Counted from the first letter of the stretch, positions 7,204 through 15,859 are shown. The stretch is 40,146 nt of DNA from an uncultured Alphaproteobacteria bacterium (GCA_944391545.1 CALXTZ010000001.1:1-40146); one strand, 5' to 3'. The notes: generated by a model not told the origin, from the letters alone. Numbers and translations are program-made.

Positions 7204-8181
7204 TTAAAACCGAACCAGCATCGCTCCCCACGTGAAGCCACCACCCATTGCATCAAACAACAATAAATCGCCGCGTTTAATCTCACCGGACTTGACCTTT
7301 TCGGCCAAAGCCAGCGGAATCGACGCTGCCGATGTATTGGCATGATGATCAACGGTAACAACGACCTTCGACGCAGGAAGTCCTAATTTCTTTGCGGTCG
7401 AATCAATAATACGCAAGTTCGCCTGATGGGGCACAAGCCAAGTCAATTCTTCACTTGAAACACCGGCTTCGGACAAAACATCCTCCGCCGCATCGGCCAG
7501 CTTCCCGACGGCATGCCGAAACACTTCTTTTCCGTTCATAAAAATTGTTCCGATAGTCTGCGAACTGGACGGCCCGCCGGTTGTATGCAACAACTCCCCA
7601 AACGTTCCGTCCGAAAAAACTTTTGCCTTTAAAATACCGGTATCAGCCGCCGTCCCCTGTCCTTGAACAGCCGTCAAAACAACAGCACCGGCACCGTCTC
7701 CAAATAAAACACATGTGTTCCGATCCGTCCAATCAACCAATCTTGATAAAGTTTCAGCCCCGATGACTAAAATCGTTTTAACCTGTCCGGCGCGAATTAA
7801 ACTGTCCGCCATCGTCATTGCATACATAAAACCCGAACATACGGCTTGCAGGTCAAACGCAAACCCGTGCGTCATCCCAAGCCGAGCCTGCACCTTTGTT
7901 GCCGTTGCCGGAAATGTGTGATCCGGCGTTGTTGTCGCCACAAGAATCGCATCCAGCTCCTGTACCGTTATGCCGGCATTTTCCAAAGCATCCTGCGCCG
8001 CTTTAACGGCCAAATCTGAGGTGACTTCCTCATCAGCCGCAAGATGCCGAATCTTAATCCCCGTCCGTTCAACAATCCATTCATCCGACGTTTCAACCAT
8101 CTTTGACAAATCATCATTGGTCATAACCTTTTCAGGCAAATATGAACCTACTCCCAGAATCTTTGAACGGATGACTGACAT
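7204..8181 (-). CDS. fabH: 3-oxoacyl-[ACP] synthase III
   Basis: Catalyses the first condensation of type II fatty-acid synthesis, acetyl-CoA with malonyl-ACP, in the cytosol. 325 residues, as usual. The catalytic triad is visible: Cys115 (AVCSGF), His252 (VPHQANLR) and Asn282 (HHANTSAAS). AGGG lies 7 nt before the ATG. It follows plsX by 30 nt in the same transcript, linking chain initiation with phosphatidic-acid synthesis. Confidence 0.98.
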   Translation of the reverse strand: MSVIRSKILGVGSYLPEKVMTNDDLSKMVETSDEWIVERTGIKIRHLAADEEVTSDLAVKAAQDALENAGITVQELDAILVATTTPDHTFPATATKVQARLGMTHGFAFDLQAVCSGFMYAMTMADSLIRAGQVKTILVIGAETLSRLVDWTDRNTCVLFGDGAGAVVLTAVQGQGTAADTGILKAKVFSDGTFGELLHTTGGPSSSQTIGTIFMNGKEVFRHAVGKLADAAEDVLSEAGVSSEELTWLVPHQANLRIIDSTAKKLGLPASKVVVTVDHHANTSAASIPLALAEKVKSGEIKRGDLLLFDAMGGGFTWGAMLVRF

Positions 8182-8211
8182 CTTTTTTCCCTATAAAAAT
8201 AAAACGTAATC

Positions 8212-9252
8212 TTATGATACAGATTCCGGCGTTAAAATCAAGTCCTCTAATTCGACTCGAATTTTTTCACACAAATCATGACGCGCCAAATCAACCGCTA
8301 CGCCCACGGCATAAGAATACCCCAACGCGTCGGCGCCCCCATGACTTTTTACCGAAATCCCGTTTAATCCCAAAAACATCGCCCCGTTGTAAAGGCGCGG
8401 ATCCATTCTTTTTTTCAGCTTCAGCAAAGCCGGCAAAGCCAAAACAAATCCGATTTTCGCCAAAAACGACGAATGAACCGCTTCTTTAAACAAATTCTTG
8501 ATCAGCCGCGAAGTCCCCTCAACGGTTTTTAACGCAACATTACCCGAAAAACCATCCGAAACAATCACGTCCGTTTTACCGCTGTTGATATCAAATCCTT
8601 CCACAAAGCCCGCATAATTGACTTTATTTTTGTTGCCTTTCAAAATTAAAGCCGCTTCACGAATTTCCTCGCGTCCCTTTGTTTCCTCCGAGCCGATGTT
8701 CAATAATCCGACAGACGGGTTTTTAACCTTGTACAACAACCGGTAAAAAACAGACCCCATAATACTGAATTCGACCAAATTGGTCGCATTGCATTCGGCA
8801 TTAGCCCCCAAATCCAGCATCACGTTCGGCCGCCCGGGATTCAGAGTCGGCATCATGGCCGCCAACGCCGGACGATCTACCCCGGCGATTGTCCCCAAAC
8901 AAATTTTGGACATCGCCATAAAAGCCCCCGTATTTCCGGCAGAAACAACCGCTTTCGATTCGCCGGTGCGGACAGCATAAATCGCTTTCCACATGCTGCT
9001 GTTACGGCCGTAACGAACCGCAGCCGACGGTTTTTCATCGGCCTTAATAACCTCGTCCGTGTGGTAAATTTTATAGGCTGATTCCGGCAGCCCCTTTGCC
9101 CGGGCAAGAGGGGCTATTTGCCGCTCATCTCCAAACAGCAAGAAAAAAACATTTTCCTGTTTTTCACTGGCCAGTTTCACACCTTCAATGACAGCTTCCG
9201 GTGCATTGTCACCGCCCATGGCGTCAATAGAGATAACAATCGGTTCAGCCAT
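8212..9252 (-). CDS. plsX: Phosphate acyltransferase PlsX
   Basis: Makes acyl-phosphate from acyl-ACP and Pi, feeding PlsY in phospholipid synthesis; a peripheral membrane enzyme. 346 residues with the family N-terminus ISIDAMGGDNAPEAVIEG, the SAGNTGA motif and the C-terminal HGGADALG-type segment. AAAGG lies 8 nt before the ATG. It starts 11 nt after rpmF and precedes fabH, the widely conserved rpmF-plsX-fabH order. Confidence 0.98.
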   Translation of the reverse strand: MAEPIVISIDAMGGDNAPEAVIEGVKLASEKQENVFFLLFGDERQIAPLARAKGLPESAYKIYHTDEVIKADEKPSAAVRYGRNSSMWKAIYAVRTGESKAVVSAGNTGAFMAMSKICLGTIAGVDRPALAAMMPTLNPGRPNVMLDLGANAECNATNLVEFSIMGSVFYRLLYKVKNPSVGLLNIGSEETKGREEIREAALILKGNKNKVNYAGFVEGFDINSGKTDVIVSDGFSGNVALKTVEGTSRLIKNLFKEAVHSSFLAKIGFVLALPALLKLKKRMDPRLYNGAMFLGLNGISVKSHGGADALGYSYAVGVAVDLARHDLCEKIRVELEDLILTPESVS

Positions 9253-9263
9253 TTATTTTGCCT

Positions 9264-9449
9264 TTATTCGGCTTTAGCCGTCACAACAACTTCACGTTTG
9301 TTGTAAAAACCGCAAGCGTCACAAACATGGTGCGGACGCATCATTTCACCGCAATTCGGACATTCCACCATCGCATTTTTCGTCAAAGCTTCATGAGAAC
9401 GCCGCATATCTCTGCGGGATTTGGACGTTTTTTTCTTTGGTACTGCCAT
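9264..9449 (-). CDS. rpmF: 50S ribosomal protein L32 (zinc-ribbon form)
   Basis: 61 residues. The basic N-terminus AVPKKKTSKSRRDMRRSH is diagnostic of bL32. Cys30, Cys33, Cys43 and Cys46 form the Zn ribbon, so this is the zinc-dependent version. First gene of the plsX-fabH operon, with a 17-bp-spaced promoter about 80 nt upstream. The Shine-Dalgarno is weak, as is common for ribosomal protein genes with A-rich leaders. Confidence 0.97.
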   Translation of the reverse strand: MAVPKKKTSKSRRDMRRSHEALTKNAMVECPNCGEMMRPHHVCDACGFYNKREVVVTAKAE

Positions 9450-9525
9450 TTTCTTACTCTTTCTTTCATAAACAAAACGTTACCCGGAACCGGATAACTC
9501 AAATCAACAATTTTTTAGAACCTAC

Positions 9526-9554
9526 TTCATACACACTTTTTTGATTTTTTGCAA
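9526..9554 (-). promoter_or_regulatory. Probable rpmF operon promoter
   Basis: On the minus strand -35 TTGCAA (9549-9554), 17 bp, -10 TATGAA (9526-9531). It is about 75 nt upstream of the rpmF start. The rest of 9450-9626 shows no other gene. Confidence 0.5.
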
Positions 9555-9626
9555 GCATTTTTTATGAATCTTTTCAGGGCCTGACGGTTTTAAGCCGAAA
9601 ATACCGGTTTTCGGGCGCATCCGATT

Positions 9627-9764
9627 TTATTCCAAAACACGCGAAACAGCCGATAACGGCGCATCTTCGGGCGCTTTGTTTGTCAGCGGAGAATTGAAAA
9701 GCATCGTACCAAAAATCAACGCTAACACAAAAATTATCACGGCAATCTTTTGTTTGGGAGTCAT
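9627..9764 (-). CDS. Small single-pass membrane protein, 45 aa
   Basis: The minus-strand frame from ATG 9764 to TAA 9627 encodes MTPKQK, then a hydrophobic helix (IAVIIFVLALIFGTMLF), then a short polar tail. AAAGGA lies about 10 nt before the ATG. The basic N-terminus, single membrane segment and polar end look like a genuine small inner-membrane protein with its C-terminus outside. A weak GC hairpin lies just downstream (about 9594-9616). It is divergent from map. Function unknown. Confidence 0.55.
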   Translation of the reverse strand: MTPKQKIAVIIFVLALIFGTMLFNSPLTNKAPEDAPLSAVSRVLE

Positions 9765-9854
9765 GATATACGCATCCTTTAAAAAAAATTAAAAATTAAG
9801 TGGAAAATTCCCTTTAATATGGGTATTATACCTAACCGGAAAGAGAAAGTCAAA

Positions 9855-10664
9855 ATGAACAAACAAATTGCTTTATATTCAGTTGAACAATTCGACGGCA
9901 TGCGCCAAGCCGGGCGTTTGGCAGCCTTGACGTTGGATTACATCACACCGTTTGTCGTTCCGGGGGTTACGACCGGCAAACTGGATGCGTTGATGGAAGA
10001 GTTTATGCGCGATCACGGCGCCATTCCCGCGACACTCGGTTACCGAGGCTATCCGAAAGCCAGTTGTATATCGGCCAACCACATCGTGTGTCACGGCATT
10101 CCCGGAGACAAAGTCCTTTATGACGGGGATATCGTTAACATTGACATCACGCCGATTCTAAACGGTTGGTACGGAGACTCCAGCCGCATGTATTATGTCG
10201 GAACGCCGTCCGTTAAAGCAAAGCGCGTCGTTGAATGTGCTTTTCATGCCATGTGGGCCGGTATTAACCAAGCTCAAATCGGCAATACGATGGGCGACAT
10301 CGGCTATGCGATTGAAGCGTGTGCCGCTAAAGAACGTTTTTCCGTCGTGGAAGATTTCTGCGGTCACGGGGTCGGACAAGCTTTTCATTTGCTACCGAAT
10401 GTTTTAAACTACGGGAATAAAGGGGAAGGCATGACCATTCAAGAAGGCATGATTTTTACGGTTGAACCGATGGTTAACATCGGCGGGCCGGATACTTTGG
10501 TCTTGTCCGACGGATGGACTGCCATCACAAAAGACAGAACCCTTTCAGCGCAATTTGAACATACCATCGGGATCACCAAAGACGGGCCTGAAATTTTCAC
10601 TTTATCGCCGGCCGGATATGATTATCCTCCCTACATCCCTCAAAAGAGTATACAAACAAAATGA
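9855..10664 (+). CDS. map: Methionine aminopeptidase, type I
   Basis: Removes the initiator Met from nascent proteins. From ATG 9855 the product is 269 residues. It contains His80 (VCHGIPG), the five dinuclear metal ligands Asp97, Asp108, His171 (CGHGVG), Glu204 (VEPM) and Glu235 (FEHT). An upstream in-frame ATG at 9819 exists but has no ribosome site, whereas a purine-rich GGAAAGAG precedes 9855, so I choose 9855. Its end overlaps radC by 4 nt (ATGA), implying translational coupling. Confidence 0.97.
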   Translation: MNKQIALYSVEQFDGMRQAGRLAALTLDYITPFVVPGVTTGKLDALMEEFMRDHGAIPATLGYRGYPKASCISANHIVCHGIPGDKVLYDGDIVNIDITPILNGWYGDSSRMYYVGTPSVKAKRVVECAFHAMWAGINQAQIGNTMGDIGYAIEACAAKERFSVVEDFCGHGVGQAFHLLPNVLNYGNKGEGMTIQEGMIFTVEPMVNIGGPDTLVLSDGWTAITKDRTLSAQFEHTIGITKDGPEIFTLSPAGYDYPPYIPQKSIQTK

Positions 10665-11374
10665 AAAAGAAGAAAGAAAAGACGCAAGAAGAATCTCCGA
10701 CGGTGTTGCTGCACGGGCATCGCGAACGAACCAGAGAAAGAGTTTTAAAAACGGATTTAAGTTTGTTTGAAGAATGTGAAATTCTGGAAGCATTGCTTAT
10801 GTATTCCATTCCGAGAAAAGACGTTAAATTGTTAGCCAAACAATTATTGGCCGAATTTGACACACTCGGAAATGTTTTGTGTGCCGATTCGGAAGTGCTG
10901 TATCAATTCAAAGACGTCAAAGAAAATACGGTTGCTTTATTCAAGCTTATTCGTACCGCTAACGCGGCTATTTTACGAAGAGATTTAGTCAGCCAACCCA
11001 TTTTGGGCAACAGAAGCAAAATTATAGATTATTGTTATTCCACTTTAGGGCGCGAGAAAAAAGAATCTTTCCATATTCTCTTTTTAGATGCCAAATTACA
11101 TTTGCTTTTGGATCAGAAAATGGCCGAAGGAACAATCAACAAAGTTGCCCTTTATCCGCGTGAAATCATTCACAAAGCGCTTGAACTGGGAGCGACTTCA
11201 ATGGTTTTAATTCATAACCATCCGTCGGGCGACGCTCGGCCGTCTCCGCAAGATATCAAAATGACGCAAGAGTTGAAAAGCGTTGCTGCTGCTTTATGTC
11301 TTGAATTAAGCGATCACATTATTATTTCAAGACACGGAGCGACCTCGATGAAACTTGAAGGACATTTGGGATAA
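10661..11374 (+). CDS. radC: RadC/JAB-domain protein
   Basis: 237 residues. The N-terminal helix-hairpin-like part (RERVLKTDLSLFEECEILEALLMY) is followed by a JAB1/MPN metalloprotease-like domain with the motif H185-x-H187-x7-S195-x2-D198 (HNHPSGDARPSPQD); Glu168 is the likely general acid/base. RadC proteins were named for DNA repair, but their biochemical role is unsettled. The map-radC overlap is a common alphaproteobacterial pair. Confidence 0.93.
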   Translation: MKKKKEKTQEESPTVLLHGHRERTRERVLKTDLSLFEECEILEALLMYSIPRKDVKLLAKQLLAEFDTLGNVLCADSEVLYQFKDVKENTVALFKLIRTANAAILRRDLVSQPILGNRSKIIDYCYSTLGREKKESFHILFLDAKLHLLLDQKMAEGTINKVALYPREIIHKALELGATSMVLIHNHPSGDARPSPQDIKMTQELKSVAAALCLELSDHIIISRHGATSMKLEGHLG

Positions 11375-11392
11375 AAAGGTTGCATTTTTTGC

Positions 11393-11420
11393 TTGCTTTT
11401 TAATTTTTTTCATGTATATT
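11393..11420 (+). promoter_or_regulatory. tRNA-Ala promoter
   Basis: -35 TTGCTT (11393-11398), 16 bp, -10 TATATT (11415-11420), 14 nt before the tRNA. The preceding 13-mer ATTTTTTGCTTGC (11384-11396) is identical to one upstream of tRNA-Ser at 32729-32741. Confidence 0.7.
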
Positions 11421-11434
11421 AACTTCCATCCAGT

Positions 11435-11510
11435 GGGGGTATAGCTCAGCTGGGAGAGCGTTGCAATGGCATTGCAAAGGTCAGGAGTTCGATCCTCCTT
11501 ACCTCCACCA
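11435..11510 (+). tRNA. tRNA-Ala (anticodon GGC)
   Basis: 76 nt. Acceptor stem GGGGGTA / TACCTCC (one G-U), D-arm AGCTCAGCTGGGAGAGC, anticodon stem TTGCA / TGCAA with anticodon GGC at 11468-11470, T-arm with GTTCGATC, and an encoded CCA. It reads GCC/GCU alanine codons. Confidence 0.97.
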
Positions 11511-11519
11511 ATAAAAAAA

Positions 11520-11543
11520 CCGTCCGAGAAGGGCGGCTTTTTT
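11520..11543 (+). terminator. Terminator of tRNA-Ala
   Basis: Stem CCGTCC / GGGCGG (one G-U) with a 5-nt loop, then C and T6, starting 10 nt after the CCA end. Confidence 0.85.
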
Positions 11544-11570
11544 ATGCCTGAAAGTCCCGGGGAAAAGAGG

Positions 11571-12130
11571 TTATCTCCGGCTTAACCATTTATCCGTCAT
11601 CCGAACCATCGCAGCAGAGATTTCCCCTTTTCTTGCCATGTCGGATAATTCTGTTGCATTGACCCACTTTAAAGAATTTGATTCATCGCTTATAACAACT
11701 TTCTCTGTGGGAGCCTTTAACAAGAAACGCACATCATAATGTTTATGTTCCGGTTCATTTTTCTTTGCATTCGCCGGAATAGTATGAATATCAATGTCAA
11801 AAATTTCTTTCATCACAAATTGAATGTTTTGAATACCGGATTCTTCTGTTGCTTCTCTTAAAGCAACATTCCAGGTATTATCATCCCCATCAGAGTGTCC
11901 CCCTAACTGCAACCAGCGATTCAACTTCTTATGATGCGTCAGAAGAACTTTTTTTCATCCGGGCTTAAAACCCAAACAGAACCATTCACATGACCCGATA
12001 AATTAGAACGTTCAAAGCAATTTGGATTGTTTTCTATGAAATTGATCATTTCTTGAATAAATCCTTGCTCCGAAGCATAGTCTGTTTTATACGTTTTTAA
12101 AGCGCTCAAAAGTAAACCACGATCTGCCAT
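11571..12130 (-). pseudogene. Nudix hydrolase with a one-base frameshift
   Basis: The start at 12130 has AAGGA 7 nt upstream. The first reading frame ends at 11939 with ...VWVLSPDEKKFF. The adjoining frame contains LTHHKKLNRWLQLGGH and the Nudix box (GHSDGDD...REATEESGI, with Asp in the usual first Glu position). The two join if the A7 run (T7 at 11949-11955 on the plus strand) gains one base, giving SPDEKKVLLTHH, which fits the family consensus. The restored protein would be about 186 residues, a normal length. It is therefore a pseudogene, a slippage-dependent gene or an indel error. Nudix enzymes hydrolyse nucleoside diphosphates linked to other groups; the substrate is unknown here. Confidence 0.85.
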
Positions 12131-12337
12131 TTTTAATCCTTTCTTGGATGACAATGTCTGCCCATTCTCACTTATCTCTCCCTTAAGAAATCCAGAAGAA
12201 GCATACTTCAAAAACAAAAAAATTCAATAAGACAATTAGAAGGGCATTAACTTTTTATAAATCAAAAAAATAATAGCCCTTTATAAAAAATCAGAAACCG
12301 AATACTCATTATAAATATTCAGAGCATTATGAAAAAC

Positions 12338-12366
12338 TTGCATTTGATACCAAGCCTCTCTATCTT
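12338..12366 (+). promoter_or_regulatory. Promoter of the ferritin-like gene
   Basis: -35 TTGCAT (12338-12343), 17 bp, -10 TATCTT (12361-12366), about 30 nt before the ATG. The preceding 12218-12337 is AT-rich, has a weak inverted repeat (AAGGGC ... GCCCTT) and no gene. Confidence 0.6.
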
Positions 12367-12395
12367 TTTAAAAGGTTAATAAAAGGAGAGGAAAA

Positions 12396-12704
12396 ATGCC
12401 GGAATTTACAAATATTAATAACGTGTTGACACCGCCGCGCAAATTGACGGACGTTGAAATCTTGCGCGCAATTAAATTCGGAATTGCATCAGAATTTGAA
12501 GCCATTCAAATTTACCAACAAATCATGGAAAGCACGGACAACAAAGACATCAAAGCCGTTTTAACGGATATTGCCGAAGATGAAATGCACCATGCCGGCG
12601 CACTTTATAAGCTGCTGGAAATTTTATCGCCGCAAGACATCAAGCAATATGAACACGGGATTCAAGAAGCTATCGAGCAAATGGAAAAAGCGTCTGCGTC
12701 ATAA
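12396..12704 (+). CDS. Ferritin-like/rubrerythrin-type diiron protein, 102 aa
   Basis: Two long helices carry Glu-rich iron-binding patterns: SEFEAIQIYQQ in the first and DIAEDEMHHAGALYKLL (E-x-x-H) in the second. This half-bundle arrangement is typical of short ferritin-like proteins that dimerise into a four-helix site, some of which are encapsulin cargo. AAGGAGAGG lies just before the ATG. A role in iron or peroxide handling is inferred from the fold. No encapsulin shell gene is in the window. It ends 9 nt from a convergent gene. Confidence 0.8.
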   Translation: MPEFTNINNVLTPPRKLTDVEILRAIKFGIASEFEAIQIYQQIMESTDNKDIKAVLTDIAEDEMHHAGALYKLLEILSPQDIKQYEHGIQEAIEQMEKASAS

Positions 12705-12713
12705 GAGCAGCCT

Positions 12714-13043
12714 TTATTCATCGACGGTTTGTTCCAATTGAAAAGCAGGCAATCGTTCCGTCTGCACAACCGGAACAAAATAATCCGTAACGACATCTTG
12801 TTGATCTAAATCGACTTCAAACAACAAAACTTTATCCGTTTGTTTCAAGGCGATTTGAATGGCTTCGTTGAGGTAATCCAATACGAATGACTGCCCCGGC
12901 GCCCGATAAAACAAAGCATGTTGATTGCCGTCATATAAAATTTTCGGTTGCTCCGGTTCATTTTCCCGCCCAGCTGGAATCACACAAACGACATCCCCGT
13001 TTTCGGTTAAAAAAGTCGTATACAATTTCATTTGTTGCATCAT
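12714..13043 (-). CDS. Hypothetical acidic protein, partner of the 13040 gene
   Basis: 109 residues, acidic and soluble, no signal peptide, family not recognised. Its ATG overlaps the stop of the upstream gene by 4 nt (ATGA), so translation is probably coupled and the two products are likely to act together. A small acidic protein encoded directly after a larger basic, partly hydrophobic protein is the usual layout of an immunity protein or chaperone, but nothing in the sequence proves this. Confidence 0.75.
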   Translation of the reverse strand: MMQQMKLYTTFLTENGDVVCVIPAGRENEPEQPKILYDGNQHALFYRAPGQSFVLDYLNEAIQIALKQTDKVLLFEVDLDQQDVVTDYFVPVVQTERLPAFQLEQTVDE

Positions 13044-14122
13044 CGACCGTCTGCCAAATCACGCGCCAACAAAGCCCCGTCAATCGTCAAAGAAGCAGCC
13101 ATACCGACACCGGGCGCGCAACTGGCGGCTCCGGAACAAAATTCCAAACCGGCACCGGTCCAATCACCCTTTGCTGCCCGACCAGCTGCAAAAGCCGTTC
13201 CAAAAACTGCTCCCAAAATCGGAATTTTTTTAGCACCGACTTTCAACGCTGTCAAACCGGCAATTTTTGCCCCCGTTTTTTTGACGGTTTCCGAACCGAT
13301 TTTCTCCATCAACTTGGCCGAAATCGGCAAGCGTTTTGCCCCGTTTTCAAGTGTTTTCGGAAGCACCTCCGGCGCCGCCTTTGCAACTGTTTGAGATGGC
13401 ATTTGTGAACGAGCCAAAACCGCACTCAATCGGGATGCTTTCTTTTGCGCCGAAAAAGCCTTTCCCACAGGAGCATCCGCATTTAACAGGATTTTAGCCG
13501 CCTTTTCCTCCGCCTTTGCCGCTTGAAACTGTTGCCAAGATTTTTTATAAACGGCCATCCGTTCCAAAAATGTCACGGTTCTTTTTTCTTTAGCGGCCAA
13601 ATTGCTGAGTGCATGTGTATTTTCATCAAAAATCGAAACAAAGTTTTTGTTCAACTTGGCCATTTGACCGTCTTTTAACCGTGCCACCATATCCGGATTT
13701 TTTTGAATATATTTTCGAGCCGTAAACATCGGGCTTTCTTTTTTTAAAAAGTACTCCATCGCTTTTTGGCGAACAGCCTCCGGCACATTGGCATTTTTCA
13801 TTGAACGGCCGAAAAAAGCCGCTTGACGCAACGTTACATTTTGCAAAAACTGAATATGTCCGCGCGCCCATCTGTCTGCCCCAAATGCCGCACCGATTGT
13901 CAAAGCCGCGGGAAACAACGCAATCGGATATCCCGTCGCAAGCAATAACGCCGTAATTCCGACACCGCCCCACCCGCCGAAACGCGTTACTTTTTGAACC
14001 AACGGCCAAGCTTTATTCCCCAATTTATTCCGAATTTTATCTTCCGTACTGCCACGCAGGCCGGTTTTAATAAATTTCTTTGCCAATTCAATGGCTTGCT
14101 TTTCTTCAGCCGTCTTTGCCAT
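13040..14122 (-). CDS. Hypothetical Ala/Lys-rich protein with hydrophobic Gly-rich ends (possible effector)
   Basis: 360 residues from ATG 14122, which has AGGAG 6 nt upstream; a longer start at 14221 lacks such a site. The N-terminal third has a hydrophobic region (GGVGITALLLATGYPIALF). The centre is basic and helical. The C-terminal about 70 residues are Gly/Ala-rich and hydrophobic (ILGAVFGTAFAAGRAAKGDW; PGVGMAASLTIDGALL), a pattern I associate with proposed membrane-inserting toxins and some phage or secreted proteins. No enzyme motif is seen. Function unknown; an effector role is a guess supported by the overlapping small partner gene. Confidence 0.75.
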   Translation of the reverse strand: MAKTAEEKQAIELAKKFIKTGLRGSTEDKIRNKLGNKAWPLVQKVTRFGGWGGVGITALLLATGYPIALFPAALTIGAAFGADRWARGHIQFLQNVTLRQAAFFGRSMKNANVPEAVRQKAMEYFLKKESPMFTARKYIQKNPDMVARLKDGQMAKLNKNFVSIFDENTHALSNLAAKEKRTVTFLERMAVYKKSWQQFQAAKAEEKAAKILLNADAPVGKAFSAQKKASRLSAVLARSQMPSQTVAKAAPEVLPKTLENGAKRLPISAKLMEKIGSETVKKTGAKIAGLTALKVGAKKIPILGAVFGTAFAAGRAAKGDWTGAGLEFCSGAASCAPGVGMAASLTIDGALLARDLADGR

Positions 14123-14261
14123 CTTCCTCTCCTTTATTTTTTTATTATAGCAAAAAAAGCCGAGAAATACAACTTTTATAGGAAAAACTCTTATCAAATC
14201 TATAATCGATTGTTCTTGCAAAAAAGAAAAGAATACGATAAAAAACGCTTACGAGATAAAA

Positions 14262-15437
14262 ATGATTAAGCGCAATATGACTCTTTTTAAATGGGATAAC
14301 TTTTTCGGCGGACTGTGGCCGCTTGCGACGCTCGTTATTATTTATTTTGAACAAATCACACATTCTTATGCATGGGCAATGGCCGTTTTTTCCGTATGCA
14401 GTCTTTCAACAACTTTTATGGAAATACCGACCGGTATTATTTCAGACCGAATCGGCCGAAAGAAAACACTTATTTGGGCCGCCGTCTCTATCTTTATATG
14501 CTTTGCTTTATGGGCGCTGGCCGGTCAATACCAACAAACGTGGATGTTATTTGCCGGCGCTTTGTTATGGGGCGTCAGCGACGCTCTTTTGTCCGGAACA
14601 GATGAAGCCCTCATGTATGAAACGATGGAAGAATTAGGCCGCCCCGATCAATTTGATGTTTTATACGCAAAAAGCAACGGTTGGAACCAAGTCGGATTAG
14701 GTGTCAGTGCTTTGCTTGCCGCCGGCGTCACATATTATTTTTCGTTGCAAACGCTTGCATGGCTTTCCTGTCTTTTGGCTATTGGCCAACTGATGATTGC
14801 TTTTTTATATATCGAGCCGCAAAAAATCCAAACGTATCATCAAACAACATCTTTTAAACATTTTTTGATCGCTTATCGAAAATTAAGACGGAATCGCCGG
14901 TTGCGTTTTTACGCTTTAATTACAATCTTCGATCGAGCCGTCGGATTTGCGTCTCATCGGTTTGAAAGCGCTTATTTCAGCACACTTATCCCGGACTGGC
15001 TGATTAACCTTGCCCGGTTTTGTAAACAAGCCTGCGGCACCATCAGCTTTTTCCTGATTCCGTATGTGAAAAAATGGGGGATTATTCCGCTCTTTTTCGG
15101 CTCTATGGTCGCCAATGTCATTATCAGAACCGTCGGTGTTTGTATCAACTCTGCCGTGACGCCGTTTATTATGGCCGGCGTTAATCTTTTTTACGGAGCA
15201 GGACAAACGAGCGGCGCAACTCTTTTGCAAAACGAATTTTCAGCGGCACAACGCGCAACCATGAAATCCATTATTTCCTTCATGTCCAATTTGGTGCAAG
15301 CCGTTACAATGTTCTTTTTGGGAGGATTGGCTGATATTGCTTCGCCGCGAACAGCTATTTTTTTCGCCGTTCTGGTCAAGGGCCTTGTTCTGGTCAGTTC
15401 TTTGTTTGTTTTAAAGAAAACCGCCACCCGAAAATAA
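14262..15437 (+). CDS. MFS transporter
   Basis: 391 residues with about 12 hydrophobic segments and the MFS motif A between helices 2 and 3 (GIISDRIGRKKTL, residues about 58-70). The SGTDEALMYE region is typical of a group of small-solute or drug exporters. The substrate cannot be told. An alternative start at Met6 (14277) is possible; neither has a strong Shine-Dalgarno. It is divergent from the 13040 gene, with a 139-nt AT-rich gap. Confidence 0.92.
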   Translation: MIKRNMTLFKWDNFFGGLWPLATLVIIYFEQITHSYAWAMAVFSVCSLSTTFMEIPTGIISDRIGRKKTLIWAAVSIFICFALWALAGQYQQTWMLFAGALLWGVSDALLSGTDEALMYETMEELGRPDQFDVLYAKSNGWNQVGLGVSALLAAGVTYYFSLQTLAWLSCLLAIGQLMIAFLYIEPQKIQTYHQTTSFKHFLIAYRKLRRNRRLRFYALITIFDRAVGFASHRFESAYFSTLIPDWLINLARFCKQACGTISFFLIPYVKKWGIIPLFFGSMVANVIIRTVGVCINSAVTPFIMAGVNLFYGAGQTSGATLLQNEFSAAQRATMKSIISFMSNLVQAVTMFFLGGLADIASPRTAIFFAVLVKGLVLVSSLFVLKKTATRK

Positions 15438-15456
15438 ATTTCCGTTCCGTTTTTAC

Positions 15457-15485
15457 TGGACAAAAAAGACAATTCGCCCTACCTT
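15457..15485 (+). promoter_or_regulatory. Promoter of the DUF4186 gene
   Basis: -35 TGGACA (15457-15462), 17 bp, -10 TACCTT (15480-15485). The -35 is the same variant as in the 3.5 kb RNA promoter. Confidence 0.5.
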
Positions 15486-15502
15486 TTTAAAAGGAGATAA
15501 TA

Positions 15503-15859
15503 ATGGTTGATATTTTTGAAAGACTGGCTCAATCGCCGTTTAGAAGTCAATTTCATCTGACGGATAAAGACAGGGCTTACATTGCTCAAAAAACGATGCC
15601 CGTCATTGCCGAGCATGCGGCCGATTTCATTGCCAAACGGTTAGCCCCCGCCGACATTCCGAACGACGGGAAACAAACGCCCATGCGCGGACATCCTGTT
15701 TTTATCGCACAACATGCAACGGCGACCTGTTGCCGCGGATGCTTATCGAAATGGCACCATATTCCGCAGGGCATTCCTTTATCCGAACAACAACAAAAAA
15801 GAATAACGACGTTGATTATGACTTGGATTGAAAAAGAAATTCAAAAACACCTCGAATAA
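15503..15859 (+). CDS. DUF4186 family protein
   Basis: 118 residues. The segment MRGHPVFIAQHATATCCRGCLSKWHHIPQG is the hallmark of DUF4186, with invariant His and Cys residues (H-x-A-T-A-T-C-C-R-G-C) suggesting metal binding or redox activity. The biochemical function of the family is not established. AAAGGAG lies 7 nt before the ATG. Its stop is 9 nt from the stop of the convergent flavodoxin gene. Confidence 0.85.
   Translation: MVDIFERLAQSPFRSQFHLTDKDRAYIAQKTMPVIAEHAADFIAKRLAPADIPNDGKQTPMRGHPVFIAQHATATCCRGCLSKWHHIPQGIPLSEQQQKRITTLIMTWIEKEIQKHLE

Noticed and set aside
12131..12217. Upstream extension of the Nudix gene to ATG 12217
   Set aside because: ATG 12130 has an ideal AAGGA site and begins where family similarity starts.
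14123..14221. Extended start of the 13040 gene
   Set aside because: The extra residues are hydrophobic and AT-derived without a ribosome site; ATG 14122 has AGGAG at ideal spacing.
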